Shown here one piece after another: positions 34,222-45,149 of a stretch of 64,000 nucleotides of DNA. Within the stretch, counting starts at the first letter, position 1. Every line of letters begins with the position of its first letter. Source of the DNA: Rhizophagus irregularis (Eukaryota > Glomeromycota > Glomeromycetes > Glomerales > Glomeraceae); contig NC_089435.1 of NCBI RefSeq assembly GCF_026210795.1, forward strand, positions 2,108,001 to 2,172,000, read 5' to 3'. A program made the position numbers and the translations under genes. Below the pieces are notes generated by a model. It had not been told where the DNA came from. It did not search any database and saw nothing but the letters and a program-made list of their open reading frames with translations.

Positions 34222-35713
34222 TCATGATATGATTTGAAATACTTCATATTCTTCCACAGAAAAATTATCAACAGCCGTTTCTCTGATGTGTTTTTCGTAG
34301 AAACCCTTCGAACAACCACAAAAAACTCCAATTAAAGAAAGGTCACCACCAAATGATGGGCCATGACCACTAGCGTTATATATAGCATATTTTTCAAATT
34401 TTATACGACTTAAAATATAACTTTCAATGTCATCACTATCTTTAAAAGAAAATATAAAACTATCTTTAGTAGAGCTAAAAGCTTCATCACAAATTTCACT
34501 AAACTCATTAGATTCCCATGCAATAGGATTATATCCTCCAAGAATTTCTTTACTATCTTTCACTTTAATGATTGTTATAGTATGAGATTGATTGTCACAG
34601 ATTTCATGAAATTTTTTAGGTGTAAATCCATCACGAGATCCACGAAGTAATAATTTGAATTTGTACGCATGTTTTATCTCATCTGTAATTTCTAATCTAT
34701 TGACCCATTTTAAGATTAACTCAGCGTGTTGAATTGTAATAATTTCGGAATCAATTTCCTTAGCAGCCGTACGAGGTTTTGACTTTCTGGTTAATTGGTC
34801 ATTAGAGCTCAAAAAATATTTTAGTAAATCTTTATATAATTCTTTTGGTAAAATTTTTTTATAGGGTAATACTTCATCTGAAAATTCATTAGAAGATAAA
34901 TTATAGAATCTAATAAATGGAATACAATGTTGCAAACTATTTCTCAAAGTATCCAAATCTTCTTTTGAAAAATTCGTAGGATCAGAAGAGAGTTCCGGAT
35001 TTTGAGCATGTCCCCATTTAACCATATGTTTCCATACTTGAACTTCGTCCATTTGAAGATTATCACTTTGAATAATTGTGATCAAAAGTTTTTCTGGAAT
35101 TGAAGAAAAATTTAAAGATTTGAATATCTTATCCGGTTCATTAGACGTTAAATCAGTACAAAATTTTTGCAGTTCCAAAAAAGAATCGTTCTCAAAGCTT
35201 GTTTGATATACCAAATTAAAATTTTGTTCCATCCAATTTGTCTTAGTTTCAATCAAATAAGATTGTAAATAAGTGATTAATTCCTGAAAGCCAAGTTCAT
35301 TTCCAGCAACCAAGATTTTAATTATATCCGAAGTATCATATTCATCCAAAGAAATTTTTCCACTATAAATATATCTAAAAATAAAAAAATTATAAATTTA
35401 AATATTTTATTTTTAAAATATTTTTATATTTTAAATTATAATTCTTATCTTCATACCTTAATATTACTTGAAAAATTTCTGGTAAAATATTTGGTAATTT
35501 TATATGAACCAAAGTTTCATCATTTTTCTTTTTATTTGTTGTCAAAATTCTTCGTAAATAAGTTGAACGATAATGTAAGATAACCATATGAGCACGGAAT
35601 ATCTTTACATAAGGGTCATTACCAACTTCAATAGTAACATCATAATATTCTTCATCATTTAAACTTTCAAGTAAATTTTGTGATAATCTTGGTAAAAGTT
35701 TATTTTCATCCAT
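34222..35713 (-). CDS. BTB-TLDc protein (subtype A)
   Basis: Exon 1 is 35457-35713, the intron is 35375-35456 (donor GTATGA), and exon 2 is 34222-35374. The frame is 470 codons (469 aa). It has the same BTB (YYDVTIEVGNDPYVKIFRAH, YIYSGKISLDEYDTSDIIKI), BACK-like (NLQMDEVQVWKHMVKWGHAQ) and TLDc (LLLRGSRDGFTPKKFHEICD, EILGGYNPIAW, SFIFSFKD, final YEVFQIIS) modules as its paralogs. Its upstream 1.1 kb is a duplicate of the flank of the gene at the left edge, so these two are probably the closest pair. The segment FGGDLSLIGVFCGCSKGF in the TLDc domain is unlike the equivalents elsewhere. Intact, with no sign of decay. Confidence 0.92.
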
Positions 35714-35769
35714 GATTTTACAAATTTAAAAGAAGAAAAAGAAATTAACTTTTTTAATTTTTGTTTGAC

Positions 35770-35799
35770 TTATATATTTGCTACTGCAGCTTGTTGATC
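35770..35799 (-). promoter_or_regulatory. BTB-TLDc core promoter (TATA plus GATCAACAA element)
   Basis: On the minus strand GATCAACAAGCTGCAG (35784-35799) is followed by an AATATATAAG box (about 35769-35778), some 55 nt upstream of the ATG at 35713. Confidence 0.55.
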
Positions 35800-35830
35800 C
35801 AAAACATCCTAATATTTTTGTGTTACTCAG

Positions 35831-35975
35831 ATAATGGTGTAGTTAGCCAAAAAATAATTAGCCCGGCTCAGGCGTAGATCGTCGTGGAATTCCAGAGGAT
35901 TTTCTGCAATTAAACCGGGTCCGGATGATCGGCAATCAGGAATTCGGCTCCGTTTTTCGGCTAACTATCCATCAT
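35831..35975. mobile_element. Short MITE-like insertion with empty site in the paralogous flank
   Basis: The insertion is about 145 bp and GC-richer than its surroundings, with imperfect 23-bp inverted ends (GTAGTTAGCCAAAAA and TTTTTCGGCTAACTA cores). The duplicated flank near 485-505 lacks it, reading directly into TACGGTAATGCGACACAAAG. The exact target duplication is unclear. Superfamily not assigned. Confidence 0.65.
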
Positions 35976-36260
35976 ACGGTAATGCGACACAAAGTGGTAT
36001 AAATAATTGAAATTAAAATCGGCTTTGTAAAATTTTACGAAGTCGAAGTAACTGGGATTTATTAATCATTGACAGTTTTTTTTTATTATATTATTTTAAT
36101 TAGATTAAGAATAGATTCTATTTTTACATTTATTGCTATGATCATGATTAGGTAATTCAATTGACGTATCTTCGCCCAATAGATAAGGTCTTCTCAATTC
36201 TTCAAGAATGGGAGTATGGGACCTATAGGACCTGGGTCTTGATGATGTCTAAGAAAGAAA

Positions 36261-36521
36261 GGGAGAGGTTATCATATGATCACTCAGATAAATAAGTTAT
36301 TGAATTACTAGGCTGATATCAGAACGCTTATCCACGCTTACTCAGGCACATATACCAGATATCATCTAGACTCACAAAGAATCCCGACAAATAAGCATAA
36401 GCATATTTGGAAAACCTTAGACATATACGTGTGTGAGCAGACCCATGAACTAAATCGTAAAAAAGCCTTCATTGCAATTAAAGCCCAACCTCCAAATTTG
36501 AACACAATAACTCACCAAATG
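36261..36521. repeat. 262-bp repeat block, copy C
   Basis: Third copy of the block seen at 1028-1290 and 1448-1710, single here. It lies in the duplicated upstream flank that continues to about 36790 (GAAGGAAATAAAACCTTT ... GCAATGACTCATATA). Confidence 0.85.
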
Positions 36522-36790
36522 CGCAGAAGAATGTAAAAATGGCTGAACTTATAGATTTTTTTTGTAAGAAGACCTGAATATTGAAATTGATTTATTGAGA
36601 AGGAAATAAAACCTTTTTATATATTTTTTATTGTACAACTTTTATGTATTAAATATTGAGTACAAAATGTACAAAAGTTAAATTGCAATGACTCATATAG
36701 TTGATGTGAATATTTCTTTACCTTATTTATACTAGTTACATAGACTGATACAAGTTTATTCACAATAAATAAAATTATTACACATTATTT

Positions 36791-38039
36791 TTACTTAAAT
36801 ATTGCATAATTTCAGCTAAACTTGATTTTGAAATATTTTACATTAAACGGATTTATAGTTTAAGCCATAAATACTTTCCTTCAATAATTTTTTTTTTTAC
36901 TTTAAAATTATGTACAATATATAAATTATTTTGATTATTCAATTTTTAATTTCCGCAATGTATTAATAACATGATCCAAAGATCATTAATTAGTAGATTT
37001 AAAATTTATTGAGGTTTCCTTTGATTAAATTCAAATGAGACAAATGCGTATTGTATACAAAAGTTAATTTTAACTTTAATTAAAATAGGCCATTTAAACT
37101 TATTATAGCTTTTAACAATGAAACAATTAGCTAAACTAAAATAATAAATGTTAAAAACAATATTAACGTTGGTCTCAGTTAAGTCGGCATCACTATGTAC
37201 TACATGAGTTACCTATGAGTAAATGACCATAATCATTTCCTAGACTCTAATTCGTTAAATTATATTATTAATTTCATCATCTATTTTAACTTTTTCTTGA
37301 TCAATTTCTAAATTTATTTCATGCCTTACTGCCATTACTTTCACTTCCAATCCCATCATCTAATCGATCGTTACGTAACTTTCTTTTATCCTTCCTACAT
37401 ATCCTTGACTCTTTTCAAATTCAACTACATCATTACACCTCAGAAACTAAATTTTAGATCAAAGTTTATTCAAGATTTCGTTACATACTTGAATAACCTT
37501 TGTTTTTTCTTTTCTCATTTCCGAGTCTGAGAAGATTTTAGTATTGATTAAACTTCGAGTTAATTCTCTCATTAATTGAGTATCCGTGCATAATTTTTTT
37601 AGGAGGAAGACAAGTTGTTCTTTCGACAAAAAGTTGATTTTAAAGTTCTTGACTGATAATTTATAGAAAATCTTTGATAATATTAGTATTACTACAGAGC
37701 ACCGAGTTAGGTAGTAGTAAAGTTGTATTGAGATTATTGATACACATACAATAAAATTGCAATTTACTTCACCTTACCCTCACATAAATAAGTGATAACA
37801 TTAGTAATCAAACTTAGTATTAAACGTTTACAGAGCTTTACAATCCTCCTACCTCCCTATGTTAAAGATTTTTGGGCAGAGTACTAATATAAATCTTTTT
37901 TTAAACATATTAATTTTAAATATTCAATAAATTAGACTAGTAATTACTTTTATTAGTACTTGGTAGTATGGTTAAATAGCGTTAAATATCAAATAATTTA
38001 CATTTTTTTTAAACTTTTCATTGTAGAAAAAAGGAAGAG
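36791..38039. other. Intergenic, nothing recognised
   Basis: AT-rich sequence. A 69-codon frame at 37321-37530 lacks recognisable protein features and is not called. Confidence 0.45.
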
Positions 38040-38041
38040 TA

Positions 38042-38228
38042 CAGTCAAACCTTTATATAACGATAATATGTCGGGACATATATGAAATTTTTAGGAAATA
38101 TCGTTATATCAAAGTTATACCGATATTTATATGTCCTCACATAAATTGGGAAAATAAAATTTTATCGGTATATCAAGATTTTAATAGTATATCGGTATAT
38201 CGAATATCGGTATATCGAGGTTAGACTG
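38042..38228. mobile_element. Tc1/mariner (pogo-like) MITE
   Basis: 187 bp flanked by TA (38040-38041, 38229-38230), with inverted ends CAGTCAAACCTTTATATAAC and, on the other strand, CAGTCTAACCTCGATATACC. Internal CGGTATATC/GATATACCG words repeat. No coding capacity. The CAGT start and TA target fit pogo/Tigger/Fot-type non-autonomous elements. Confidence 0.85.
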
Positions 38229-38329
38229 TAGGTATCAATTAATGAAAACCATAGATATTTAATTAAGTTACTAAAAAAAGAGTAAATAATCAATAAAGGA
38301 AAAAGCAAGGGCTAATATGTGAGGTTACG

Positions 38330-38830
38330 TCAGCGGATGAAAGGAAGGAAAATTGAATGGGTTACCATAAAATCGTCTAATGCCAGTACAGTAGAATGCT
38401 CCTTCGCTAACGCCCCGGACAATGAATATTCCTCTTAATGAATTAGAATTGAAATGTGTGAGAATTAGTTAAGAGGAAATTGAAAATTCGCAAAACTTTT
38501 TTTTTTTTTGAATTTAAGCAATATGACGTTCGCAAATATCGAAACTATTAATATTGATAAATGAAATATGAATTATACAAAAAAAAATTTTTGAAATATA
38601 GGATATGCAAACTATTTTACCACTTTGTATTATACAGTACATAGTATTATCGTTGTAATAATTTTATCAATTTGTATGTGTTGTATTACCTAAGTTTCAA
38701 GACATTCCTCATTATAGAAGTTTTAATAACCCACATAGAAGGATACGTCCACGAATAGATGATTGATTAAACGCCCACAAGCACAATTGGGTTATACTCG
38801 TATAATGATCGTGAATATTTATAAGCAATA
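38330..38830. repeat. Conserved 3' flank of subtype-B BTB genes
   Basis: Homologous to 8980-9490 and, in its last part (GAAGGATACGTCCACGAATAGATGATTG), to the flanks near 47.46 and 49.69 kb. Confidence 0.75.
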
Positions 38831-39168
38831 ATTTTAATCTACCGAGTAATTGATTATAAATTTTATGCGAGCGACAAGCGTTGCTCATAAGACTATAAAA
38901 GATTGTCATTATTCATCAGGAGGTAAATGGGCATGTACAGTAAATTTATTTATTTAATTAAAGTTCTCTAATCACTAAAGTAGGTTTGCTTAAAAATAAA
39001 AAATTCTGGTCATAGGCTAATCTTTCTTATACATTGCACTTAATATAATCGTCATGATAACATAACACATTTCCACCAAATTCTCCAATTATCATTATGA
39101 CGGTTTCATGTTTGAAATGAAAATAAAAATAAGTAAAAGAATATATTCTATAGAAACAAAATCAATTA

Positions 39169-40658
39169 TTACTTTTCCTTTATAATTTGAAACACTTCAT
39201 ATTCTTCCACAGCAAATGTATCAGTAGTTTCTCTGATTTGTTTTTCGTAAGCGCTACCATCACAACAACCAGTGTCTCCATATAAACCAAGGTCACCAAT
39301 ACCAAATACTGGACCACTATTATTATAGTTAAGTAAAGCAAATCTTTTACATTTTACACAACTAAAAATATAAGTTTCAATATTATCACTGTTAAAAGAG
39401 AATATAAAACTCTTTTTAGTATATCTATAAGCTTCTTCACAAATTTCATCGTATTCAGATTCCCATTCAACTGGATTATACCCTCCAAGAATTTCATTAC
39501 TATCTTTCACTTTGATAATTGTTATAGTACGAGATTTATTATCACAGATTTCATGAAATGTTTTGGGTGTAAACCCATCACGAGATCCACGAAGTAACAA
39601 TTTGAATTTGTACGCATTTTTTATCTCATCCGTATTTTCTATCCATTTTGAGATTAATTCAGCATGTTGAATTGTAATGATTTTGGAATCAATATTAATT
39701 TCCTTAATAGTCGTACAAGGTTTTGAATCATTAATTGGTTGACTGTCAAGATTCATAAAATATTTTAATAAATCATCATATAATAATTCCTTTGGCAAAA
39801 CCTTTCTGTAAGGTAATACTTTGTCCGAAAATTCTCGAGAAGTTAAATTATGAAATTTTATAAATGGAATACACTGGCGGATATTATTTTTTAAAGTTTT
39901 GAAATCTTCTTTTGAAAAATTTGTAAGATCAGATGGAAGTTCTGGATTTTGAGCAAGTCCCCATTTAAGCACATGTTCCCATACTTGAATTTCGCTCATT
40001 TGAAGATTATCACTTTGAATAAGTGAGACTAAAAGTTTTTCCGGAATCGAAGAAAAATTTGGAGAATTGAATATATTATCTGGCTTTTTGTTTACTAAAT
40101 TAGTACAAAATTTTTGAAGTTCCAAGAAAGAATCGTTCTCAAAACTCGTTTGATATATCAAATTAAAATTTTGTACCATCCAATTTGCTTTAGTTTTAAC
40201 CAGAAAAGATTGTATGTAAGTGATTAATTCTTGAAGGCCAAGTACATTTCCAGTGACCAATATTTTAATTAAATCTGAAGCATGATATTCATCTAAAGAA
40301 AGTTTTCCACCATAAATATATCTTAAAATAAAAAAAGCGTTAATTTAATATTTTATTATAGAATCGTTTTATAATTTATATTTATTCTTAATTTTTCTTA
40401 CCTTAATACTATTTCAAAAATTTCAGGTAAAATATTTGGTAACTTTATATGTACCAAAGTTCCATCATTATTTTTTTTATTGGTTGTCAAAATTCTTCGT
40501 AAATAAGTAGAACGACAATGTAAGATAACCATATGAGCACGAAATATCTTTATATAAGGATCATTACCAACTTCAATAGTAATATCATAATATTCATTCT
40601 CTTTTAAAATTTCAAGTAAATTTTGGGATAATTTTGGTAAAAGTTTATTGTCATCCAT
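39169..40658 (-). CDS. BTB-TLDc protein (subtype B)
   Basis: Exon 1 is 40402-40658, the intron is 40322-40401 (donor GTAAGA), and exon 2 is 39169-40321. The frame is 470 codons (469 aa). The BTB part reads EYYDITIEVGNDPYIKIFRA and YIYGGKLSLDEYHASDLIKI. The BACK-like part carries NLQMSEIQVWEHVLKWGLAQ (MSE where subtype A has MDE). TLDc includes LLLRGSRDGFTPKTFHEICD, EILGGYNPVEW, KSFIFSF and YEVFQII. The TLDc loop FGIGDLGLYGDTGCCDGSAY is lineage-specific. It is most similar to the gene at 47.9 kb, with which it shares an LLYDDLL/LLYEDLL insertion absent from subtype A. Confidence 0.92.
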
Positions 40659-40721
40659 GATTTATAAATTTAAAAGAAGAAAAAGAAGTTAACTTTAATT
40701 TTTTGTTGTACAATTGACTTA

Positions 40722-40754
40722 CAGTATATAAATGGTTGCTGTAGCTTGTTGATC
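40722..40754 (-). promoter_or_regulatory. BTB-TLDc core promoter, subtype B variant
   Basis: On the minus strand GATCAACAAGCTACAG (40739-40754; C-to-T change against the PstI-like CTGCAG of subtype A) precedes a TTTATATACT box (about 40722-40732), some 65 nt upstream of the ATG at 40658. Confidence 0.5.
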
Positions 40755-42280
40755 TCAATACAACATATACGAGCATATCTTTACTGATGATCTAATTTTT
40801 AGCAAGTCATGTGAATTTTGATGATCTACCACCGGTCCATAGTTTACGCTGATTATTGAAATATTTATTATTATTATAATTATTATTTTATTGGATATCT
40901 TCAATTTTTAGAATATATTACATAAGAATATGGTTTAGATAGTGATTTAAGTAGTACTCAAAAGTGATTATTATAATAATTAAAAATTACGAATAATTTA
41001 GTAGAAAACAAAAAAAAAAATACTTTATATTTATTTCTATAGATTATTTTCCGTTGCTCAAAAATCCTTTAAATCTCAGCATCACAATTATATTAGTAGA
41101 ATTGATCTTGAATACAAATTCAAGAAAACGTAATTACAGATTTTAATTTGATAACTTTAATTTATTCTTTTTTTAACTAAAATGGGGAAGCATATAAAAT
41201 TCAGATTAAAGAACTTTTGAATATAAATGAGCTTAAATTTGTTAATTTATCGAGAAAAATCTGATACTGAAAAATTAACATTGTGTATACGAATCAACTT
41301 AGTTTTTTAACTAGATAAGTAAACTCAATTTTGTTTATTTTCGTAATATTTTTCGTTTATATGTGTAAAAGCAAATAAAATACGATAAGAAATTCTACTT
41401 TCTTTGTACCATTTGAAAGTAACCATGATTTCCGAAATTATGTTAACCAATAAATATTTAAATCACATGAATTTTAAATCACATGAATGTACCAACGTAA
41501 AATTTTACATGCTGCGTTGCTAAACACGAAATTAAAAGAAAAATGTCTTTTCAAGCATTAACGCTCAACTACTATAGTAAGAAATAACTAAAATATGGTT
41601 CGAAAAAAGGAATTCATATAAAGTTGAAGAAAGTATATCTTGACGACGGACGCGTTTTTATTAACGATATTCTATTAGGACGCAGTAAAAAAAGAAAACA
41701 CAAATGATCATTTAATTTCTTACATATCAAGATACATGTTTGCTTTATAAATTCGTTTTTTAAAAAATGAGTCATTGCTCGAATCAAAATGAACTAACTT
41801 GATATATAAATAAATACACAATACAATTTTTTTTTTAAATATATAAAGGTTTTCATGCTATCTCAATCTCAAATTTTTATTGGTTTAAAATTTTTTATTA
41901 TAGAAATCAAAATCCGCGCGCCGCAACAAATTAAATATGAGAACCAATTTCTTAACTTTATATCAATTATTACAGTAAAACTTTTTGAATTTAAATTTTA
42001 AATAAAAAACTATCTCATATCCAAAATCTTATTTTAACCCTATATTCTAGATCTTAGATTCATCTTTTAATCCGTTTCAATAATTCTATCAAATAAATAT
42101 TTAACAAAATTTCAATTTTTACCACTCATTTCTTATTATTTGTATATACTAAAGTTTGTTAATTAGTGAGAAATGTAATAAATAGGATAGTATTTATTTT
42201 GTGGATTTAAATTGAAATCCCAAATGATTTTCGCCCTAAATTTGTTAAAGAGTCCCTTAATATAAAAAAAATTAAATATG
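40755..42280. other. Intergenic, nothing recognised
   Basis: AT-rich sequence between the subtype-B promoter and the tRNA-like segment. No gene or structured repeat could be supported. Confidence 0.45.
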
Positions 42281-42286
42281 ATTGTC

Positions 42287-42353
42287 AAGATCTTAGACTA
42301 GAATCGAACTAGTCAAAGCATAGACATGCTCTCCACCAGGATAAGATTTAAAA
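42287..42353 (-). tRNA. tRNA-like sequence, probably a pseudo-tRNA or SINE head
   Basis: On the minus strand GGTGGAGAGCATG resembles an A box and AGTTCGATTCT a B box. ACTAG-TTCGATT-CTAGT forms a perfect T-arm, and ATCTTA/TAAGAT could close an acceptor stem. The anticodon arm is wrong: GCAT-GTCT-ATGC leaves a four-base loop, so it is unlikely to decode. It may be a decayed tRNA or the head of a tRNA-derived SINE. Confidence 0.4.
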
Positions 42354-42449
42354 AAAATTCTGTTTGCTTATTCTTTTAAACGCATAAGAGAAAGAAAAGA
42401 AACAGAAAAAGAAAAGAAACACCTTAAAATATGGAAGAACTCTAGAGCT

Positions 42450-42638
42450 ATGACCTCAAACACCAATAGGCAAACTCAGAGAGATGCTATGGCTGACCAG
42501 CCGGAAGACAGGGGCATATGCTATGGGTTTATCACGTTTCCAATAAACCAAGGTCGTCTACAGTCACATTATGTATATTATACTATACAATGGTCTAGAA
42601 AGTTCAACCATCTTCATTATACTGGTGACCAGATGTAA
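42450..42638 (+). other. Short open frame of uncertain status
   Basis: Starts at an ATG (MTSNTNRQTQRDAMADQPED) and runs 62 codons into the first unit of the 103-bp minisatellite. The N-terminal two thirds look more protein-like than the surroundings. No family is recognised; it may be a gene fragment interrupted by repeat expansion. Confidence 0.25.
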
Positions 42639-43030
42639 AACCTAGACATCACCAGAAATAATGGGCGTTTTTACTAATAAAACTGCAAAACAAACTCCTT
42701 TTGTACGAGAGAGATACCTCGTTACGCGTGACGACCAGATGTAAAACCTAGACATCGTCAGGAAATGGGCGTTTTTACTAATAAAACTGCAAAACAAACT
42801 CTTTTTATACGAGAGAGTACCTCATTACGCGTGACGACCAGATGTAAAACCTAGACATCGTCAGGAAATGGGCGTTTTTACTAATAAAACTGCAAAACAA
42901 ACTCCTTTTGTACGAGAGAGATACCTCGTTACGCAGATGTAAAACCTAGACATCGTCAGGAAATGGGCGTTTTTACTAATAAAACTGCAAAACAAACTCT
43001 TTTTGTACGAGAGAGATACCTCGGTATAAA
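42627..43030. repeat. Minisatellite, 95-106-bp unit, four copies
   Basis: Units start at about 42627, 42733, 42836 and 42931. Each contains CCAGATGTAAAACCTAGACA, AATGGGCGTTTTTACTAATA and GTACGAGAGAGATACCTCGT. The last unit lacks the CGTGACGAC part. Adjacent units are nearly identical, indicating recent expansion. Confidence 0.9.
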
Positions 43031-43345
43031 AAAAGAGACCTCGTTGTAAAAAAAAGAGACCTTGTAAAAAAAAGAGACCTCGTTGTAAAAAAAAAGAGAC
43101 CTTGTTATAAAAGAAAATGTCATTATAAAAGTAAAAGAAAGATATTTAAAATATAAAAAACTTCGTTATAAAAGTAAAAAAAAATATAAGGTCGTTATAA
43201 AAGTAAAAAAAATATAAGGTCGTTAAAAAAAACATAAGGTCGTTAAAAAAAAAATATAAGGTCGTTAAAAAAAAATATTTAAGGTCGTTAAAAAAAAATA
43301 TAAGGTTAAAAAAAAAATATAAGGTCGTTAAAAAAAAAGTGCAAA
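43018..43345. repeat. Short-unit repeats derived from the minisatellite edge
   Basis: AAAAGAGACCTCGTTGTAAA units (about 24 bp) grade into TATAAGGTCGTTAAAAAAAA units (about 22-28 bp). The ACCTCGTT word links both to the preceding minisatellite. 43.35-44.15 kb holds nothing else except a perfect GGTACGAT/ATCGTACC hairpin at 44029-44048. Confidence 0.75.
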
Positions 43346-44149
43346 AAGTGGTTTATTTATAAAAAAAAATAATCAGTGGGTTATAAGAATACGCTGATTT
43401 TATATTTGGACAGATTGATTGATTGATTTGATTAAAGGAGTATTTGGCTGATCCGCAGGACTGGCCTTCAATTGTATGTTGCGTAACAATTTTTAAAAAG
43501 TTATTCAAAATATGAGTAACTCAGAGACGTATCGGTCGTATCGCGCAATTTATCAAATATCAATATCAGCAGTTGCATCATGCACCATGACTAAATCAAG
43601 ACCTAGGCACCTAGCACTTTTAAATAATATACGGAAAAATGATTACAATAAGCGTAATAAAGGTCTAATACTTCAATTTTAAATATGTGTATAAAGTAAC
43701 GTGCGAGTTACACCTATGTTTAAAATTGCAATGACTCACTACACGATCTCCAAATAAATCAATAATTGTCATTGCGTAACAAATTATATGTGGTTTAGGC
43801 GGTAGTATGTTCTTGTGTATTTGTTACGGTATTGTGCTTTATTGCTTTTTAGGTATGAAACTTTAACCGGTATCAGGTATGCTTTCGATCTTACTAAACT
43901 TCTTTTTTAATTTAATTACCATTAAAAAGTTAGAATTTTTTTTTTATAAAATTACTGTAGTATTAATTTCGTCTATAATATAACTAATCATACCCACTCA
44001 AAGGTTATTCATATTCCTATGGTATTTCGGTACGATTGGCATCGTACCCATCGTACCTGTACATAATTAATAATACCTTACTTATTATATTATATTATAT
44101 CGTACCATACTACTTTACTATATACTCATGTGGTTTACGCATTCTTCAT

Positions 44150-45148
44150 AATAAAATGTCACAAATTAGTTTTGAAATGAGGCCGCTGCGGTAAATTTTC
44201 TCATCAGATTCATTGATACAATGCCTGAGCAATCTTTCGATTTCATCAAGAAATCTGCTCTTTCCAGTTCCAGGTACACCGGCTAAGACGGAGATTGAAT
44301 GAAAGTAATCCACATTGCGATGTTCAAATCGCCTCTTAATCCCAAATATCGGTTTGCTACCATTCCAGAGGGTATCGATGGGGTCTTTTCGTTGATGAAG
44401 TTCAAAGTCTTTACCAAAGGTTTCAATTCAATTTTAGCCTGAGGAGCTAAGAAACACATAATTGAAAAGATAACAAAGCTAAAAGACATACTCAGTTTTT
44501 ACCACGTCTGAATTGTTGTATCCACTTGTAGATAGAAGTAACATCGTTTCAGTTAGGAACTAGAACCACTAATAAATAAGAGACTTGTTAGAGTTTTTTT
44601 CACCATAATCCCGCCACTGGTAAGTGTCTTCCAATGTTTTACCTCTCGAACTAGATATTTGCATCGAATTTGGTCTGATTGCTTTTTTTTTTCGCGTTAA
44701 AGCAGGTCCCTCCCAGTAAGGCGTTCCACAAGGTATCTGTAGCTAAATAACTTCGAGCATCTATTGGTTTGAAACGGTGTCTAATGTGGATGTTAGATAC
44801 TACAAAATTTTTAGTATCTAATTCATCTTTAAAATAGCCTTTTAAACGGTTTATTTCTTTTCTATGGAGTTTTTGTACAATGTACAGTATTATTCGGGTA
44901 GAAACACTTTTTATATCTTTTTTCTTGACATTAATTCTCCAAAGTATCATATCGCTAGTATTTTTAGAATCTTTCTTATCACTAAGAAATTCCCTGAGAA
45001 GTGCAACGGTCACTGTTCAACGGTGAATAATTTTAAAGGATATTTTTAATTTACCAAACTCGACGGAACTTCCATTTTCATTATTATAAATGGGAATTGG
45101 AATTAAACTATCAGTGTTTAGAAATAAACAATTAAATAATGCTTCCAT
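44150..45148 (-). pseudogene. Crinkler-like (CRN) protein with P-loop NTPase region, decayed
   Basis: From an ATG at 45146-45148 the minus strand reads a CRN-type N-terminal region: about 43 codons, an in-frame TGA at 45017-45019, then LREFLSDKKDSKNTSDMILW, which recalls the ubiquitin-like start and LWKV-type motif of Crinklers. The frame ends near 44651. About 250 bp of unrelated or scrambled sequence follows. Then another frame gives DTLWNG and a Walker A motif GVPGTGKS (about 44250-44281) followed by RFLDEIERLL. Crinkler proteins are known from oomycetes and as a large family in Rhizophagus; some act in nuclei. Stops and frameshifts make this copy a relic. Identification is by motif resemblance. 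Confidence 0.65.
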
Positions 45149-45149
45149 T

